Assembly: GCA_014773175.1 (NCBI GenBank) | Contig: VXCM01000155.1 | Coordinates: 62,001-126,000, forward strand | From: Lucifuga dentata | Lineage: Eukaryota; Chordata; Actinopteri; Ophidiiformes; Bythitidae | Length of the DNA: 64,000 bases | Direction: 5' to 3' | Shown here: piece by piece, positions 13,009 to 25,723 of the stretch | How positions within the stretch are numbered: position 1 is the stretch's first letter | Layout of the letters: each line of letters starts with the position of its first letter | Program-made: the position numbers and the translations under genes | The notes under the pieces: generated by a model | What the model was told of the DNA's origin: nothing | Databases searched by the model: none | The model's input: the letters and a program-made list of their open reading frames with translations, nothing else

Positions 13009-16000
13009 GTCTCAGTATAAATAGATTTTCTGACCCTGCAAACCATTTACAATCTGTGTTTGTTTTTCTGTTACTTGCTTTGTTCTGGATGAAGCATTAT
13101 TATCATTTAAAGGTGAATGCCATCTTTCACCTCTCTTCACCTCCTGCGGAAAAAGCAGCAAAACTTAACTTCCTTAGTGGAGGAAATGTCTAGGAAAATG
13201 ATTACTCAACATATTGTGGAATGTAAGGGTCCCAAGTGTTAAACTAAAGTCTGTTGTAATTCAGCGCTGCAAATGGGATGTAGGTGTCACTTTAAAAAAA
13301 AAAAAAAAAAAAANAAAAAAAAAAAAAAAAAAAGTTGGATAACTCTAATTAGACTTTATAGCAGAAAATAGAATCCGTTAATAATTGATCTCATATAAAT
13401 TGTTGCATTCATCCAGTAATGTAAGGAAGTCATTTAAGACACCAGGGCTGCCAAATCACAGGTTCCTCATCTCACACAAGCCAGTGTGTGTCCTTTGGAA
13501 TGTCTTTGAGGAAGACATTGACAGCTGACAGCTTCAGGCCTTCTCACAGCCATACATTTTGCTAGAAAACATCAGTTAATTTGCAACTGGAGTTACTGTG
13601 ATGCTATAAGTGAAACCGACCAAATGAAATGAGATGTGAGATCTCTCGCCATCCATACAGTTATGAGAATATGAGATAATTCGAGAGCAGAGAGGTGAAG
13701 GCCGTCTGATCAAGCGTTGACACCACTGACGGCACCATCTATCAGAGTTAATGCTTACACACACCGTGTTAACTGCTGGCCATGCCTCATTATTCACTCC
13801 CACATACAGTCACACACATGTAGATTGTCACATGTGAATGCATGCTCATACACTCGCCGTACAGACTGAATGAGCCTCTAGAGATTCATAAAGGACAGGA
13901 AATAGATCGTCAAATCTTAAATGTACTTTTCTGGTCCATTAACTGCAGAATGGGTGAAATTAAATACAGTATGTCTGTGAACCTGTGAAGGTTCATCTCA
14001 ATCATCCAGGTGGTAAGATGTCTAAAAGGTAGATGTTGAGTTATATGTTGCACAAGTGGTACAAGTAGGTATAATGTAGTGTACTTTGTAAAGAAGTGGT
14101 ATAGCTCTTAGCTAAAAGTTGCTTAAATCTTCCAGGATTTGATTAAGCATATTGAGTTTGAGGTAGTAAAACATTGGAAAGAGTCCCAAACTGGCCCAAC
14201 TTTCTTCTGTTTTATACTATTTCTTCCTTCCCCTCTTGCTGTCATTGGTACTTTAAATTGAATTTAAATAATTTATCAGCATGACTATCAAACAAAACAA
14301 TCTGAAAAGACAGTCTGAAAAGCATGTAAAAATGTGATATATTCATTCCCTGCTGCTTATTGGTGCTCACAGCTTTACAGCACTTAGAAAAACAGATAAT
14401 GCTGTATGCTGTGATATTTATGTTGTCCGTCTTCCTCTATTTCACATTGAATCTCATTCCTATGTTCCTCCATTCTTTTCAAGTTCTTTGATCTATTTTC
14501 TCCGTTTTATTTTGTCAGTGGTCTGTTTTTTAATTCATTCCCCTGTTCGTTTACTCAACTTGTTCTTTGTTCTCAGCCTCACTTCCTTTGTTTCACACTC
14601 TGGTTTTGGTGATATGGCATACGCTCACAAAAAAAAGAAAAAAAAATGTAATTTGCTCATGTTCTTTTTTGCTTTTGTGAGTCTTTGTTACTCTTTCTCT
14701 GTGACTTGTTTCCTTTCATCCTCTCCCTGAGTTTCTCCTTTCTAACCCCTTGCCCTCTTGCTGTGTTAAACTTTTATTTCAGACTGACTATCTGGAGTAG
14801 AGGAAGTTTTCCCTCACCAGGCTGGTTGACCTGTGGGCCAAACAAGACAGATAAAGAAAAAATGTTCGTTGGCATTTGGTAGAACTGACAGACCTGATAG
14901 ACTTGGTCCAGAGATGAGGGATGGTGTTGCTGAATGATTCCTTTATAAGCCTGACTGGTACATCTTTTCTCCCCAAACAGCTTTTGGGAAATATTGTATG
15001 TTTATGTGCTGAGTAGTCCCTAAAAAATTATGAGGGGGAATTCATAATTCACAATTCACATTGCACCAGATTTAATGTGTCGGTAAGAGCAAATAGCATC
15101 ATGCAACCATATTCCCTCATTTATAAACACAATTTCTGGCCTCTTTTAGTGTTTGTCTTGAAAGAGGTGTTACTAAGATATTTCCTTATTTATACGTTGG
15201 TGAAGCATTTCATAAAACACACATTAGATAAACTTCCTGTATGGTGGTAAATTTTGGAGGTATGAAATTGGTATTTTCATTACATGTGTTAGATATCAAT
15301 AAATTTGATTGATAAGCCCACTCAGTGTATTTACATGGTGAGTTTTGATCCAATCTTGCAATATATTCTCGCAGCACTACGCTTATTCCTCAAGCTTATC
15401 CACTGCACAGCACACCATACACACCTCCCGTGCCCCAAAATCCTGGAGTGTGGATCTCATATTTCTGTTAAATTGGTGTCAGTCTCTTAATTAAAGTGTG
15501 GAGCTGTAAATCAAAGAATTTAGGTTTCCTTTGCCAGTTTAATGTGTCAATTTTGATTTGACACCAGAGGAAGTGGTATAAAGCATGGCTCTTAAATATG
15601 ATGCAGGTCATTAACACGTCTTCATTGGCTTTCATGTGTCACACCTTACGACAACTTTCCATTAATGAGACACCGGTGCACCGATTAACATAAGGGAAGC
15701 TTTATGAATGATTTTCAATTATTGCAACACTTATTTAGTAAGAGGGATTTTTCATGAATTCTCCCCATCACTCTAAAATTCGACAGTGCATCTGAAAAAT
15801 AATGACAAAAAAATCCTTTGAGGCAGATGCAAGCAATTGCCACAAATTGCTTCATTTATTTAGCAGCACTTGAACTGGCACAACTGCACCAAGTGTCAGT
15901 TTTGTTGACAGGACAGTGCAGCAGCCTAATGTTGCCACTTACTATTGCAGCTTTTACGCTGCTTTCAAGTGCTGATGAAAATATTCAAATTGCAACTTGA

Positions 16001-16794
16001 GTGCAAATGAGCAGTCCCACAATGCAGTGCAAAACAACTTGAAAGCCTATTGCTATGATGTAATAAAGGGAAAAGTGGGACTTTTACATAATGTTCACGA
16101 TGCTGAGAGATGGTATGGCAGAGAGGATGAATCCAAGTATGATATAATGTGGTAAAATAATTACTTCTGTTTCTCGTCGCATCTTACTGATAAATGCTTG
16201 TGCGCAATCAGTGAAATCATTCTGTTTCTGATGCCTCTTCTTCACACATCAGTGCTGACTGTGTGGCACTCAGTTAGATTGGCAGAGGAGGATGAGAAAA
16301 GTGCCCCACCATTAGCTTATTAGCCCAGTCAACACAATACAACTCTGTGTGTCGTGTTTGTGTGCTTGAGTGTGTGCACTCAGACATTGTTGCAAACCTG
16401 CAAACAGTTTCAATATAGGAAACTGACCTACCACACATCAGTCATTATCAAATGATGTGCAGAGATGGTACACTTAGAAGCTGTTATGCATCTTCTTTTT
16501 TTAAGTGGCCCGTATCCCAGACTTGAAACAACCTACATGCGACTGAGGATTTAGCTACTCACTAATGGAGAGATAAGAATAAGATCATAGGATGCATGAC
16601 CAAGGTGGAGGTACCGCTACTGGGAAGTGAACGCATNCCCCCCCCCGAATTAATTACATATTAAGGCAGAGAAGAGGGATTAAAGCGTGTTACAGTTTGG
16701 GTGTGTTTTGGATTGCCACTACTTCCATTCACAGAGATGTCTGGATGCAAGCAAGTACTCAATATTATTTGGATGGCCTGGTTGAGAGCTTTGA

Positions 16795-17075
16795 CAGTAA
16801 TCAGTAGATGCCATTCACACGTGGAAGTCAAAAAGTGTCCCATTTTTGTCATGTGTGAGTTGGAATGGCAAGGAAACTCTGATGTGTGTGTAGATGACAG
16901 ACGCACTGGCAGATATCTGGTATCAGATTCATTTCCAGGTGAATGAATGTGGCTCAAAATGAAATCTGAAAATACCTGATTCCGTGTGCTTTTTTTACTG
17001 TTTGCATGTTTAAAGCGAATATCTGATGCGCCACGTGAGAAAATAAGACGGAATTGGGTCACTTGTAGCAAAAAT
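16795..17075 (+). repeat. Partial DNA-transposon copy (same family as 44446-44962)
   Basis: This stretch shares a run of landmarks with 44690-44962 in the same order: AAAAAGTGT followed by CATTTTTG, then GGCAGATATC, ATGTGGCTCAAAATG, a CCATGTGCTTTTT-like segment and GGAATTGG near the end. Only the right part is present. A 158-codon antisense ORF overlaps it, but it has no recognisable domain. Confidence 0.55.
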
Positions 17076-17139
17076 GAAATAAAGGAATGGTTTTTTGATA
17101 AGTCCCGGTTAAATCCTGTCCATAACCATAAGGCCATAT

Positions 17140-17255
17140 TCAGTTACTCTGTATCCTGACAAAATGCCCTTGAGCAAGACACTGAACATGTATTTGTTCA
17201 CTTATAGTAAGTCACTCTACATAAGGGTGTCAGCCATCAGCTAAAATGGAAAAAA
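17140..17255 (+). repeat. Degraded SINE/LINE-tail fragment
   Basis: Contains degraded versions of two phrases common in fish SINE/LINE tails: CCCTTGAGCAAGACACTGAA, and a GTAAGTCACTCTACATAAG segment followed by CAGCTAAAATG. No intact tRNA head or poly-A tail is seen, so it is an old remnant. Confidence 0.45.
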
Positions 17256-17594
17256 GAAGTTTCTAGTCTTGTTTTGGCAGCAGAGGAGCTGTGGAATATG
17301 TCATCGTAGAAAGCAGACAGACAGGCTGGCAGGCTGAGAGACAGGAAGACACACACCCTGACACACACACACTGACAAGACAGAAAAAGAAATAGACAGT
17401 GGCTGTGACAGAAAAAGGAAAATATTCTGTTTGTTGTCTTTTTCTCAGATGCATATCCAAACACTCACGCGCACACACACACACACGTACACATGGGCAT
17501 ATACATTGTCAGATTATTACATCAGTCAAATGCAAAGACATGCAGGAAGCTGATCACAAATACCAACGAAGAAAAAGAGTTAACAACTTGTCAA

Positions 17595-17596
<2 letters not shown>

Positions 17597-17633
<37 letters not shown>

Positions 17634-17634
17634 C
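17597..17634. repeat. CT dinucleotide microsatellite
   Basis: About 19 CT units, one of them interrupted, followed by several hundred bases of pyrimidine-biased + strand (to about 18150). Confidence 0.85.
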
Positions 17635-18539
17635 TCGTGTCACTATTTTTGACTTAAGTCTTCCTTTTGTCTCTTAAATTCTTTCTTTCACTTTTTTTTT
17701 TTAACCATTAACATAATCATGTGTCTCTCTGTGTCTCTGTCAAAGTTTTATTTCTTTCTTTTTGAGGTTTCATTTGTTTCTCTCTTGTTCAGGTGTCTCA
17801 CTGCCTTTTTTATCGGTTGCCTTCCTGCTTTCCTCTGCATTTTCCTACATTCTCTCTTTCTTATCATTGTCCTAGCTATGTTCTCCCCATGATACATGAA
17901 TGGGATCATGATACATGAATGGGAGGACTCTTGTTTTTCTTCCTTTAAATCTTTTCCCTTTTTTTCCCCTCTTTTTTTAACTCACCTCTTGCTCTTCCCC
18001 CCTTATGCAGCATCTCTCTTCTTGTTCTCTATTAGCTCTCCCTTGCTCTCTGTCTCTCATCATTGTGGTTTCTCCTGCATATTTTACGGTGTTCCTCTTA
18101 TTCTCTTCTCCTCGTTCTCTTTTTGTGTCTCTGCCGGCTGTGTTTCCTCTGCTCTCCTGAGGAATCGAACGTTTTGAAGTTCTACCAGAGAAGAAGCGCC
18201 TTCGGTCTTAATACACTTCGGCCTGGTTACTGCTGCTTACAGCATGGTCTGTGTCATTTGTCATGGTGCTTTTTGAACTTTACCTAGGAATTCAAACCAA
18301 ATTTGCTACAAAGACAGTTAAGTAGCAGTTATTTCAAAGCTTAATAATCTTTTCCTCAATTGTTTCTCTTTATCTACACTCATTTGTAAACCATTTTATT
18401 TGGGCTGTTTTCATGGACTCCGTCATAGTACTTTACTTACAGGACCATCTCCCTGACTGATTGGGATCTTGGATTTATTAAATCATTGTGGACTTAAGAT
18501 CCTCTTGCTGGATCATAGCCTCACTTTTTGTATTGTGTA

Positions 18540-18746
18540 TCATCCTTGTTTGTATCTTCCATTTTCCCCTCACATGCTGAGGTTTTTAGGGAATTTATCC
18601 TCACCTTCCTCAAGAGTTTGGGCTTGAAGTGGAACCATGTGTGGGCCTGTAAAGCCCTGAGAGAGTGGAAGTGATATTGGACTATTAAATTTGACTTGAC
18701 TTATATATATAGATAGATAGATAGATATAGATATATCTATATAGAT

Positions 18747-18805
<59 letters not shown>
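18540..18805 (+). repeat. Retroelement-like 3' tail followed by a GATA microsatellite
   Basis: The left part reads TAAAGCCCTGAGAGAGTGG, then a TTGGACTATTAAATTTGAC-like phrase and a TTGACTTGACTT tail. This matches the general form of 3' ends of fish non-LTR elements, whose tails often seed microsatellites. It runs into TATATA and then about 25 GATA units (18702-18805). No reverse-transcriptase ORF remains. Confidence 0.5.
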
Positions 18806-20368
18806 CTTTTTTATGATCAGGACAGATTTCATAAGGGAAATAAATGATCTGGGCTCTCTGTGTATACTGAGATTGTCCTCTTCAGAAAAACGATAGTATT
18901 TGATCAAACCTCAAGCTGTATTTACTTCCAGGGCCAATGCAGGAGGCACTGTGACATTCTTATAGACAGCGAAAAGTGGAGCATGGGGACGAATGTCTTT
19001 GTATTTCCATTCTGAATACGTAAGAGATGTGAGAGTGACTTCAGAGTTCTTGTAATGTTACATTTTTTTCAGTAACCTTAGACAGGATATGCATAAATAC
19101 TTTTGTGTGAGTAAACGTTATCTTGCCAATTTCTAATATGCAGTTCCCCATGATTTTTTATGCAGTGGAACCATGTGCATCACAAATACTCTGTGGCCCT
19201 ATTACAGAGTACACATTTCAAAGGATACCTGTATGCTTATAGTTATTCAATGCATAGTTTGCAAAATATTCACATTAAGAATTCACTGCTATGAAATTTT
19301 AAATCTTTATGCAGAGGGTCAATTTAATACTTTAACGATCTATTGAAAACTCACTGATAATTGATCATTTTGCAGATACAGTATAAGATTGATGTTTAGA
19401 TTTTCTTTTATGCACAGACACCCAGACATATTGGCTATATTGTATTGTGTTTGGTTAATCAGAACTAATTCCAAGTTTTAAATGCTTTGATAGATAATTT
19501 TAAATGTATTCCATCATTTTGATGTAGAAAAATTATTTCTGTCACTGCAGCATGATTACTTGCGTAAAAAAATCAGAAAAATCAGACAGGTTCTAATAAA
19601 ATGGCATAAATGTCAGATGAAGGGTGCAACAGATGAGCTGACCGACTGACAAAAGATCAGTGGCACAGTCAGGGAAAGCAGCTGCTGAAATGCATGGCCA
19701 AGACACTGAATACATCCTTAGGAAATGAAAACTGGACAGCTTGATGCTGATTGGACTGTGGAATGATCAGTCACAGGCTGGAGCATCTCTGCAAGAAGCA
19801 AATCCTGCAATTGGATCAGTACAATGCACATAGTTATTCAGAGCACGTTTTATGTTGCCTCCACGCAGAGTTCATGCAATACGCTATTGGTTTAAATTGT
19901 TCTACTGACTTAACAGTTACAACCCTTTGGCATTAAGAATTTTATAACATTCACCGACACACAATAGGTCTATATAATATTTGTTAATGTGAGAAACAGC
20001 TACCAGGAGGTCTATCCAGAAATCAGTCAGCTGGGGAACCAACCTCATTCAAAGATGTTTGTAATTATTTATAAAACTCATCAACAGGGTTAATGTGACA
20101 TTAGAGACTCTAAGCAGCTTTACGCTCATGTTTAGTAATCACAGCCCCACAGAATGAATATTTTGTATTGTGTTAGGCAGACAGATTATTCTTGTAAGTA
20201 GTCAACAAAAATAAGATTTCAAATAATGTTCCAATATTTTAGATTTTTGCAGTTTCCCTCTGTACACATTATTTGACACTCCACTCACAGTCCGCAATGC
20301 CTACATGCTGTAATAGATAGTCTGAAGCACAACAGCTAGTATGTTAAACTCGGTGAAGAGTAGTTAAG

Positions 20369-20434
20369 AGAGGCACAGTAACATCGAGTGTCCTTCAAGC
20401 AGAAGAGCACTGGGTTCGAGCCCCCGTGACTGCT
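20369..20434 (+). repeat. tRNA-derived SINE head remnant
   Basis: A box-B-like GGGTTCGAGCCCC (about 20411-20423) follows a degraded GGCACAGT...TTCAAGCAGAAGA segment, the layout of the tRNA-like head of common acanthomorph V-SINEs. The acceptor and T stems do not pair well, so it is not a functional tRNA. Confidence 0.4.
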
Positions 20435-22103
20435 TAATTTCTCCTCTGTGGTTTGTTAAAATCTCACAATTACAATTTCATAGCTTGCCAACTCCATTGC
20501 CAGTCAGCAGATAGAGCAGTAATAATCTCACTCTGTCATGATAACATCTGCCATGGGAACTTTATAAATCAACTCTAATTAACAGGCAGCAGATTTAGTG
20601 TGATAGAATGCAGTTAGTGTTGTTCTTACTGAATAAATCCCATTGAGTTTAGTCTCAGACAGGGTCCTGTTGTAGATGATCTCTTTTCGTGCATCAATGT
20701 ACAGTATTTGACTCATAAATATTAATGTATGCATAAATAAATAGAAGATTGTCAGTATTGCCATGAAAAATTAGCCAATGCAGACTGCATCGAAGAGGTT
20801 AAGATGTTTATAGTGTATATGTAGAACCCTTAGAATAAGGGGAAATGATGAGGGAAGAGTGGAAAAACAGCGACATTCTCCTGAGGAAGTTGGTCACCCT
20901 TTGCTCGAGCCCGAGTCATAACTAACAGAGCACAGGTAGAGCTCACTTTGCAAGCCCCCTAAATTAGGTGCAAATACAAGTGCAAGTAAAAAGAGATCAC
21001 TCGATCACTGATATCTCTGAGTCAGGCATTACCAGTGCAGCACCGATAAATCAATTTCTCTGGATAAATTACAGGTAAACCTGTGTTATTTTAATGTGTC
21101 AAATATAACTCAGCTAGTTTTGGCATATTCAAGTAATTTATTTCACCTTTGCATCATAAGTAAAGTACTGAGGCCCTCAATCTTCCCCATTATTCTTTAC
21201 TGTTGAGCAAAATTGGAAGCAGTTTTTAAGGCGCTCGAGTGCTGACTGAGAGTTATTAATATTTCAGCCCTCAATTTGTCACCTGGTGGATGTAGTATTC
21301 AATCCTTCATATTGACGTGTGCAAGCCAACATAATTTACATAGCAACAGCATGAGCAAGTATATGCATAGTTAAATTCACATCCTGGCTTAGTAGTAGGA
21401 AGATCTCCCTAAAATGCCTTTACATCAGCGTGCTAGGGAGCTTTTCCTAAAAAGCTTTTACATCAGCTTTGGCAAATTCTTTCAGATCTAAAGTTATTGG
21501 TACCACTAACCACTGCACAAAATATTTCCTCTTTTATCATCATCCAGAGGTTTTTATATTTCCATTGTCATGCCAATCCCATTCAAACCTCCATTTACTT
21601 TGACGCACAGGCACTGTGATTGATCATAGTTTTCAAATTCTCTGTAATAGCCATAAAGTGCAGCTACAAAATGGATGTTAAATGCCAGCTGTGCTTGAGC
21701 TTGTCAAGGCTGAAGAATGTTATGGAGCGTCCTGCAAATATGAAAACTATGTTTTCATTCAGGTCTTACTTCAAAAACAAAGTGAATATAGTTTAGCTAC
21801 ATCAAACTTGCCTGCTACTGTTTCTTTTACTGTCAGCTGTCTCCTGCGTATGATAATACATGCATCTGCATTTCTTTATACTCAAAGAGCTTGTGTCATG
21901 TACGCTGAGGAGAAGTAGACAAAAATTGCTGCACTTGAAATTTTCTATTTGTGAAAACGACCAATGATATTATGCTTACATCTACTAGCAGCTGTTCTTG
22001 GACTATTATTTATCAATCTAACATAGAATGCAGATGTCTAGAAATGAGGTGAGTGATTGTGGCTAACCTGTATTTATCTGCTACTTTCCTTTCCTCTCTA
22101 TAG

Positions 22104-22254
22104 GTGGGTCCTTGGTGAAGCATGGTGGTGAAAATGGCTGGAATGTGCTTAATGGGGCCTTTGTCATGGGGCCGAGTCAAATGGCTGGGTATAATGGGAA
22201 CAAGAGTCCTTTTTCTGCTGCTGCTATCAACCTGTCTCGGCCAAGACACAGAAG
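22104..22254 (+). CDS. pcdh15: pcdh15 coding exon: start codon and signal peptide
   Basis: First coding exon of protocadherin-15, a single-pass cadherin whose homologues form the lower half of hair-cell tip links. The acceptor is TATAG at 22103. ATG is at 22122 with A at -3 and G at +4, and an in-frame TGA at 22116-22118 rules out any upstream extension. Residues 1-44 are encoded, plus one base of codon 45; donor GTAAAA follows. The hydrophobic core is L30-L35 and the segment ends Ser-Thr-Cys-Leu-Gly-Gln, matching the mammalian PCDH15 signal end (Cys-Leu-Gly before Gln), so cleavage is expected before Q41. The n-region of about 28 residues is unusually long, and in-frame ATGs at M5, M8, M11 and M25 are alternative starts. 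Confidence 0.9.
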
Positions 22255-23203
22255 GTAAAAGCTTTTTCTCATTCCATCTCCTTATCCATCTTTCTCACTC
22301 ACTCTTTGTCTTTCCTGTCTTTGTATTCATCCTTTTATGTCTAGTTCTCTGTTTTATGATCTGCTCTGTCTTAAGTCTGCTCAGAAAAAGACAGGCGTGT
22401 CACAAGATTTTCCTGTTTTCTTTATTGTAGCTTAAGCTTCTTATTGATGTCTGATGTTTGTTTTTGATATCACCATTTCACATTCATTTTCTACTGTTTT
22501 ACATTTATATTTTGTGCTTGGGCCACACTATACAATTGATTCTATTTCATTAGACATCAAGTTGTGCTAAAAATCAAAAAGAAGCCAAAAGTACAAGTCT
22601 TACTATGCCAAAAAAAAAAAAAGCCTCACTTCTCACCTTGTGGACAGATGTGCAATGTCAAGAGGGGAATTTCTTAATTTTATCCTGGTCTAGCATTTAA
22701 GATGGAGGCCATCTTCATCATTTACCATCGTTTAAGCAAGAGCAAACTAAAGCAAAATAAGACAGAAATAAAGTCATCGCCAATGGACAAGCTCAGCATA
22801 ATATTCACGGTTGACTTTCTGCTCGATTTGTCAGAATATTAATATTGTGTTTAACCCTTAGTCCTTGAGATTTATCTGGTTGGCATTTAGCTGACAGGAG
22901 CTTCAGCCAAAGGTCTGCTGGGGTGTGTATGTATGTGTGTGTGTGCATGTCTGTATAAACTATCTCATAGCCCAGGAAAAGCAGCTGAACCAGGCTCTAA
23001 ATTTCAGCTATGTCTCAATGAAGGTAGATATTTCAAAAATTTATTAAAAAAAAAAAACAAATCATATCTGTTTGGACCCATCTTTCTGATCTAATTTCTC
23101 CTCATATTACTTGCACTCAGTTGCCTTGCAAAATGATTTTTCTTAAATTGTTGACAGGGTCTCAGATGGGGTTGTGGGCGTTTTTTCTTGCGAATCTGCA
23201 CAT

Positions 23204-23480
23204 AGCAAGAATAGTACGTTTTAATGAGCCTGGATTTCAGGTTGACAGGCAATAGTTTACTCAATTTTGTGCCCTTATGACATTAGCACTGATGAGTTTT
23301 AATGAGTCTTAGTCCCAAAATGAGCAACTGACTCTGCTTGGGCCCCCATGACAAGAGTACTAGTATGTTTTAATTAGCCTGGGACCTAAGGTGAGCGACT
23401 ATATTTACTCATTTTTTGTTGAGTGACAAGAGCAGTAGTATAGTTTAATGAGCCTCGATCCCTGGATTAGGGTCCAGTCA
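23204..23480 (+). repeat. Diverged tandem repeat, unit about 75 bp, four copies
   Basis: The motif TTTTAATGAG (with TTTTAATTAG and GTTTAATGAG variants) recurs at 23219, 23297, 23368 and 23442, spaced 78, 71 and 74 bp. Each copy is preceded by an AAGA-AGTA or TTAGCACTGA-like phrase and followed by CCTGG or a related CTTAGTCCC/CCTCGAT phrase. Copies are well diverged from each other, so the array is old. Confidence 0.7.
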
Positions 23481-24146
23481 CTCAAATTGGGCTTCTAGGC
23501 TGAAAAACTTTAACAGTTCCTTCTTTACTTTCTCATTTTCTTCACCAGTCACGTGCCACAGCTTCTAACTGATTAAGAAAATAGTCTTTTAATATTCATC
23601 ACTGAAATTAATTGTCTTTGTAACATCAAACGAGCTACTAACTTGCAGCTTGAATTCTCAATGGATTCAAGCTTAATATTACTTACATTGCTAATGTAGC
23701 TTTTGCCTAGTGAGAAATAAGAGAATGAAGTGCAAACTCTGCTCTGGAGAATTCTTGAGGCTGGAATCTGATTATAATTCAGCTGAAGCCTGTGGTGTGT
23801 AGGAAGAGCTACACTAGATGTTTTAATTAAATGGGTTTTATCAATAAGGGTGAACAAGAAAAAACAGGAGAAAGGGAAAGAGTTGTGTTCAAATTGCCAT
23901 ATATATTGAGAGTGGTGTGTGTTTATCTGTATTTTTCCTATTATATTCAACTTTTATGGTTGAATGCTTGTGTATGTGATTGTTTATGACACTTCCTGCA
24001 TATTAATAAATATTTGATTCTATTCAGCCATATTCAGAGTAGCTTCAGTCAACCAGGTCATTGGAAAAGTTAGTACTAGTAGTTCAAGACTTCCCCTTTA
24101 GTTCTGAAGATGTTTTGTTTCTCATCCAAGTAACTTCTTCACTTCT

Positions 24147-24651
24147 AATGCTACATTCCACCTCAGCAGTTGGATTTTTCCGACCTCCTACTTGGAAAAA
24201 TGCATTAGAATGGCACTTGAAGACTGCATATCGACTGGGAAGCTCAGACCAAAATTATCTACCCCAACTTCATGAGGATGACATCACTCAACATGGCAAT
24301 GGAAGCAAGCTTTGTGAATGGAAATGATCAGCTGACAGGCAAATAACGCATTTTTTCTTGCATGGCATTGAAATAAAAAAGGTCAAAATATATCACCAAG
24401 TTAACTATCTATAGTGTATAATAACTGTTTTCCACTGATACGTAAGTGTAAATAATTTATGAATATTACTTATCTGCACAAATCCTGTAATCTAACTTTA
24501 CGTTGTAGTTAGAATTTATTACAAAGTTTATTTAATCTTAGAGTATTTATTGACATTCAGCCATGGTTTTTTCTTTTTATTTGTTTAAGATCGGAAGTCA
24601 GAAGTTCTGAATGGGAAAAATCTGACTTCCAAGGTAGCTCAAATGCGGCAT
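24147..24651. repeat. MITE-like element with terminal inverted repeats
   Basis: The left end (ATGCTACATTCCACCTCAGC, then TTGGATTTTTCCGAC) is the approximate reverse complement of the right end (GGGAAAAATCTGACTTCC, then AGCTCAAATGCGGCAT). The interior of about 400 bp is non-coding. No clear target-site duplication is visible, so the superfamily is not assigned. Confidence 0.5.
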
Positions 24652-24689
24652 AAATGGTGGACATGGTGGACATTTCTTCTCTGAGACCC

Positions 24690-24787
24690 ATGCAGACATG
24701 GGAAGAACATGTGACTTCACATAGAAAAGCTTAAGCTGGATTCAAACCCATGACCTTCCTGTCATGAGGCTTTACACTGATCCGTCC
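24690..24787 (-). repeat. V-SINE-like tRNA-derived remnant
   Basis: On the minus strand it carries a degraded box B (GGGTTTGAATCC, from GGATTCAAACCC at about 24738-24749), preceded by CATGACAGGAAGGTCATG. Downstream, the phrase whose + strand reads CATGGGAAGAACATGTGAC and TCACATAGAAAAGC corresponds to the central region of common fish V-SINEs. It is truncated and mutated. Confidence 0.6.
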
Positions 24788-25555
24788 CTTGTACAGTCTA
24801 ATGCAATTCAACACTGCAGCCCAGAACAAATACTACCATTACTAAGCTTTTCTGACTGTACAAGGCAAGGTCTGACCTGTTTGTTGTTAGATTGGATTCG
24901 ACCCTCTGTATGTCTGTGGAAGGACATGTGTCTGTTTGTGCAGAACATTAGCACCTGAGCCATGACTAATTGTGACATTACACTTCTACTCTCAGCCATG
25001 CATCTATTGTCTGCTGGTGCAGTAGATTTATGGCTGATTTTACCCTGGTGTCAGCATGTATGTCAGTACATGGGTGGAGTTGGAGTTTCAAGGTGATTTC
25101 AATATTTATTACTTCTTTTGTTTGCTCTGAAGTGAAGCTTCTCCAATCTGTCCTCACTTGATCTTTCCTTGTCCCTCCCTTCTGTCTCTCTCTGTCTTTT
25201 CTCTCTCTCCATGCCTCCTTCCTTCTTCCATTTCTTCCCATCAGCCCCTGTCATCTCCTTCCTATACCCGTCTCTGAAAAACATTGCTGTTTTTCTAGAT
25301 TGCTCCATCTCTGCCCCTCTGTCTTCCACAGTTTGTTGTACAAAGTGATGCATGTAAACTACACACACCTGTTGAAAGGTATGTGGATTCTGCATCATTG
25401 CTGACCACAAAGAGGGCATAAGGGTTGGTGTTGGAAGGGTTTTTAAGTATTTCCACCATGTGTCCTCAGAACAACTGCTGTCTGATTACCACCAGTGCTG
25501 CTGTCAGCTCTGTTCAACCCTCAACTGGCTGAGAACAGACCTGATATACTGAAAT

Positions 25556-25559
25556 TGAG

Positions 25560-25590
<31 letters not shown>

Positions 25591-25681
25591 GAGAGAGAGA
25601 GAAGGGGCAGGATAACAGATAACCCAACATAGTGACAAAGTGGTGATCCCTACGGCTGAATGTGTGTGCATTTTGTGTGTA

Positions 25682-25722
<41 letters not shown>
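25556..25722. repeat. Two GA dinucleotide tracts
   Basis: Imperfect GA at 25556-25602 and perfect GA (about 19 units) at 25685-25722. They are followed by roughly 250 bp of pyrimidine-rich + strand, which gives long but meaningless Ser/Pro/Leu ORFs. Confidence 0.85.

Positions 25723-25723
<1 letters not shown>

Larger units (their letters stand above)
2939..22103 (+). other. pcdh15: Intron between leader exon and signal-peptide exon
   Basis: About 19 kb bounded by GTAAGT (2939) and a pyrimidine tract ending TATAG (22103). I see no coding exon. Contents: microsatellites (5151-5189 CA, 8831-8855 GAT, 9299-9355 GT, 9650-9685 CA, 9871-9984 CT, 17597-17634 CT, 18702-18805 GATA), repeat fragments near 6660-6780, 12845-13008, 16795-17075, 17140-17255, 18540-18700 and 20369-20434, and single-N gaps in G, T, CT, A or C runs at 3989, 8722, 9917, 11972, 13314 and 16637. 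ORFs here are low-complexity or repeat-borne. Confidence 0.6.

Noticed and set aside
16661..17137. 158-codon minus-strand ORF, the longest in the window.
   Set aside because: It lies across a transposon-like repeat, shows no domain, and has no splice or start context of interest.
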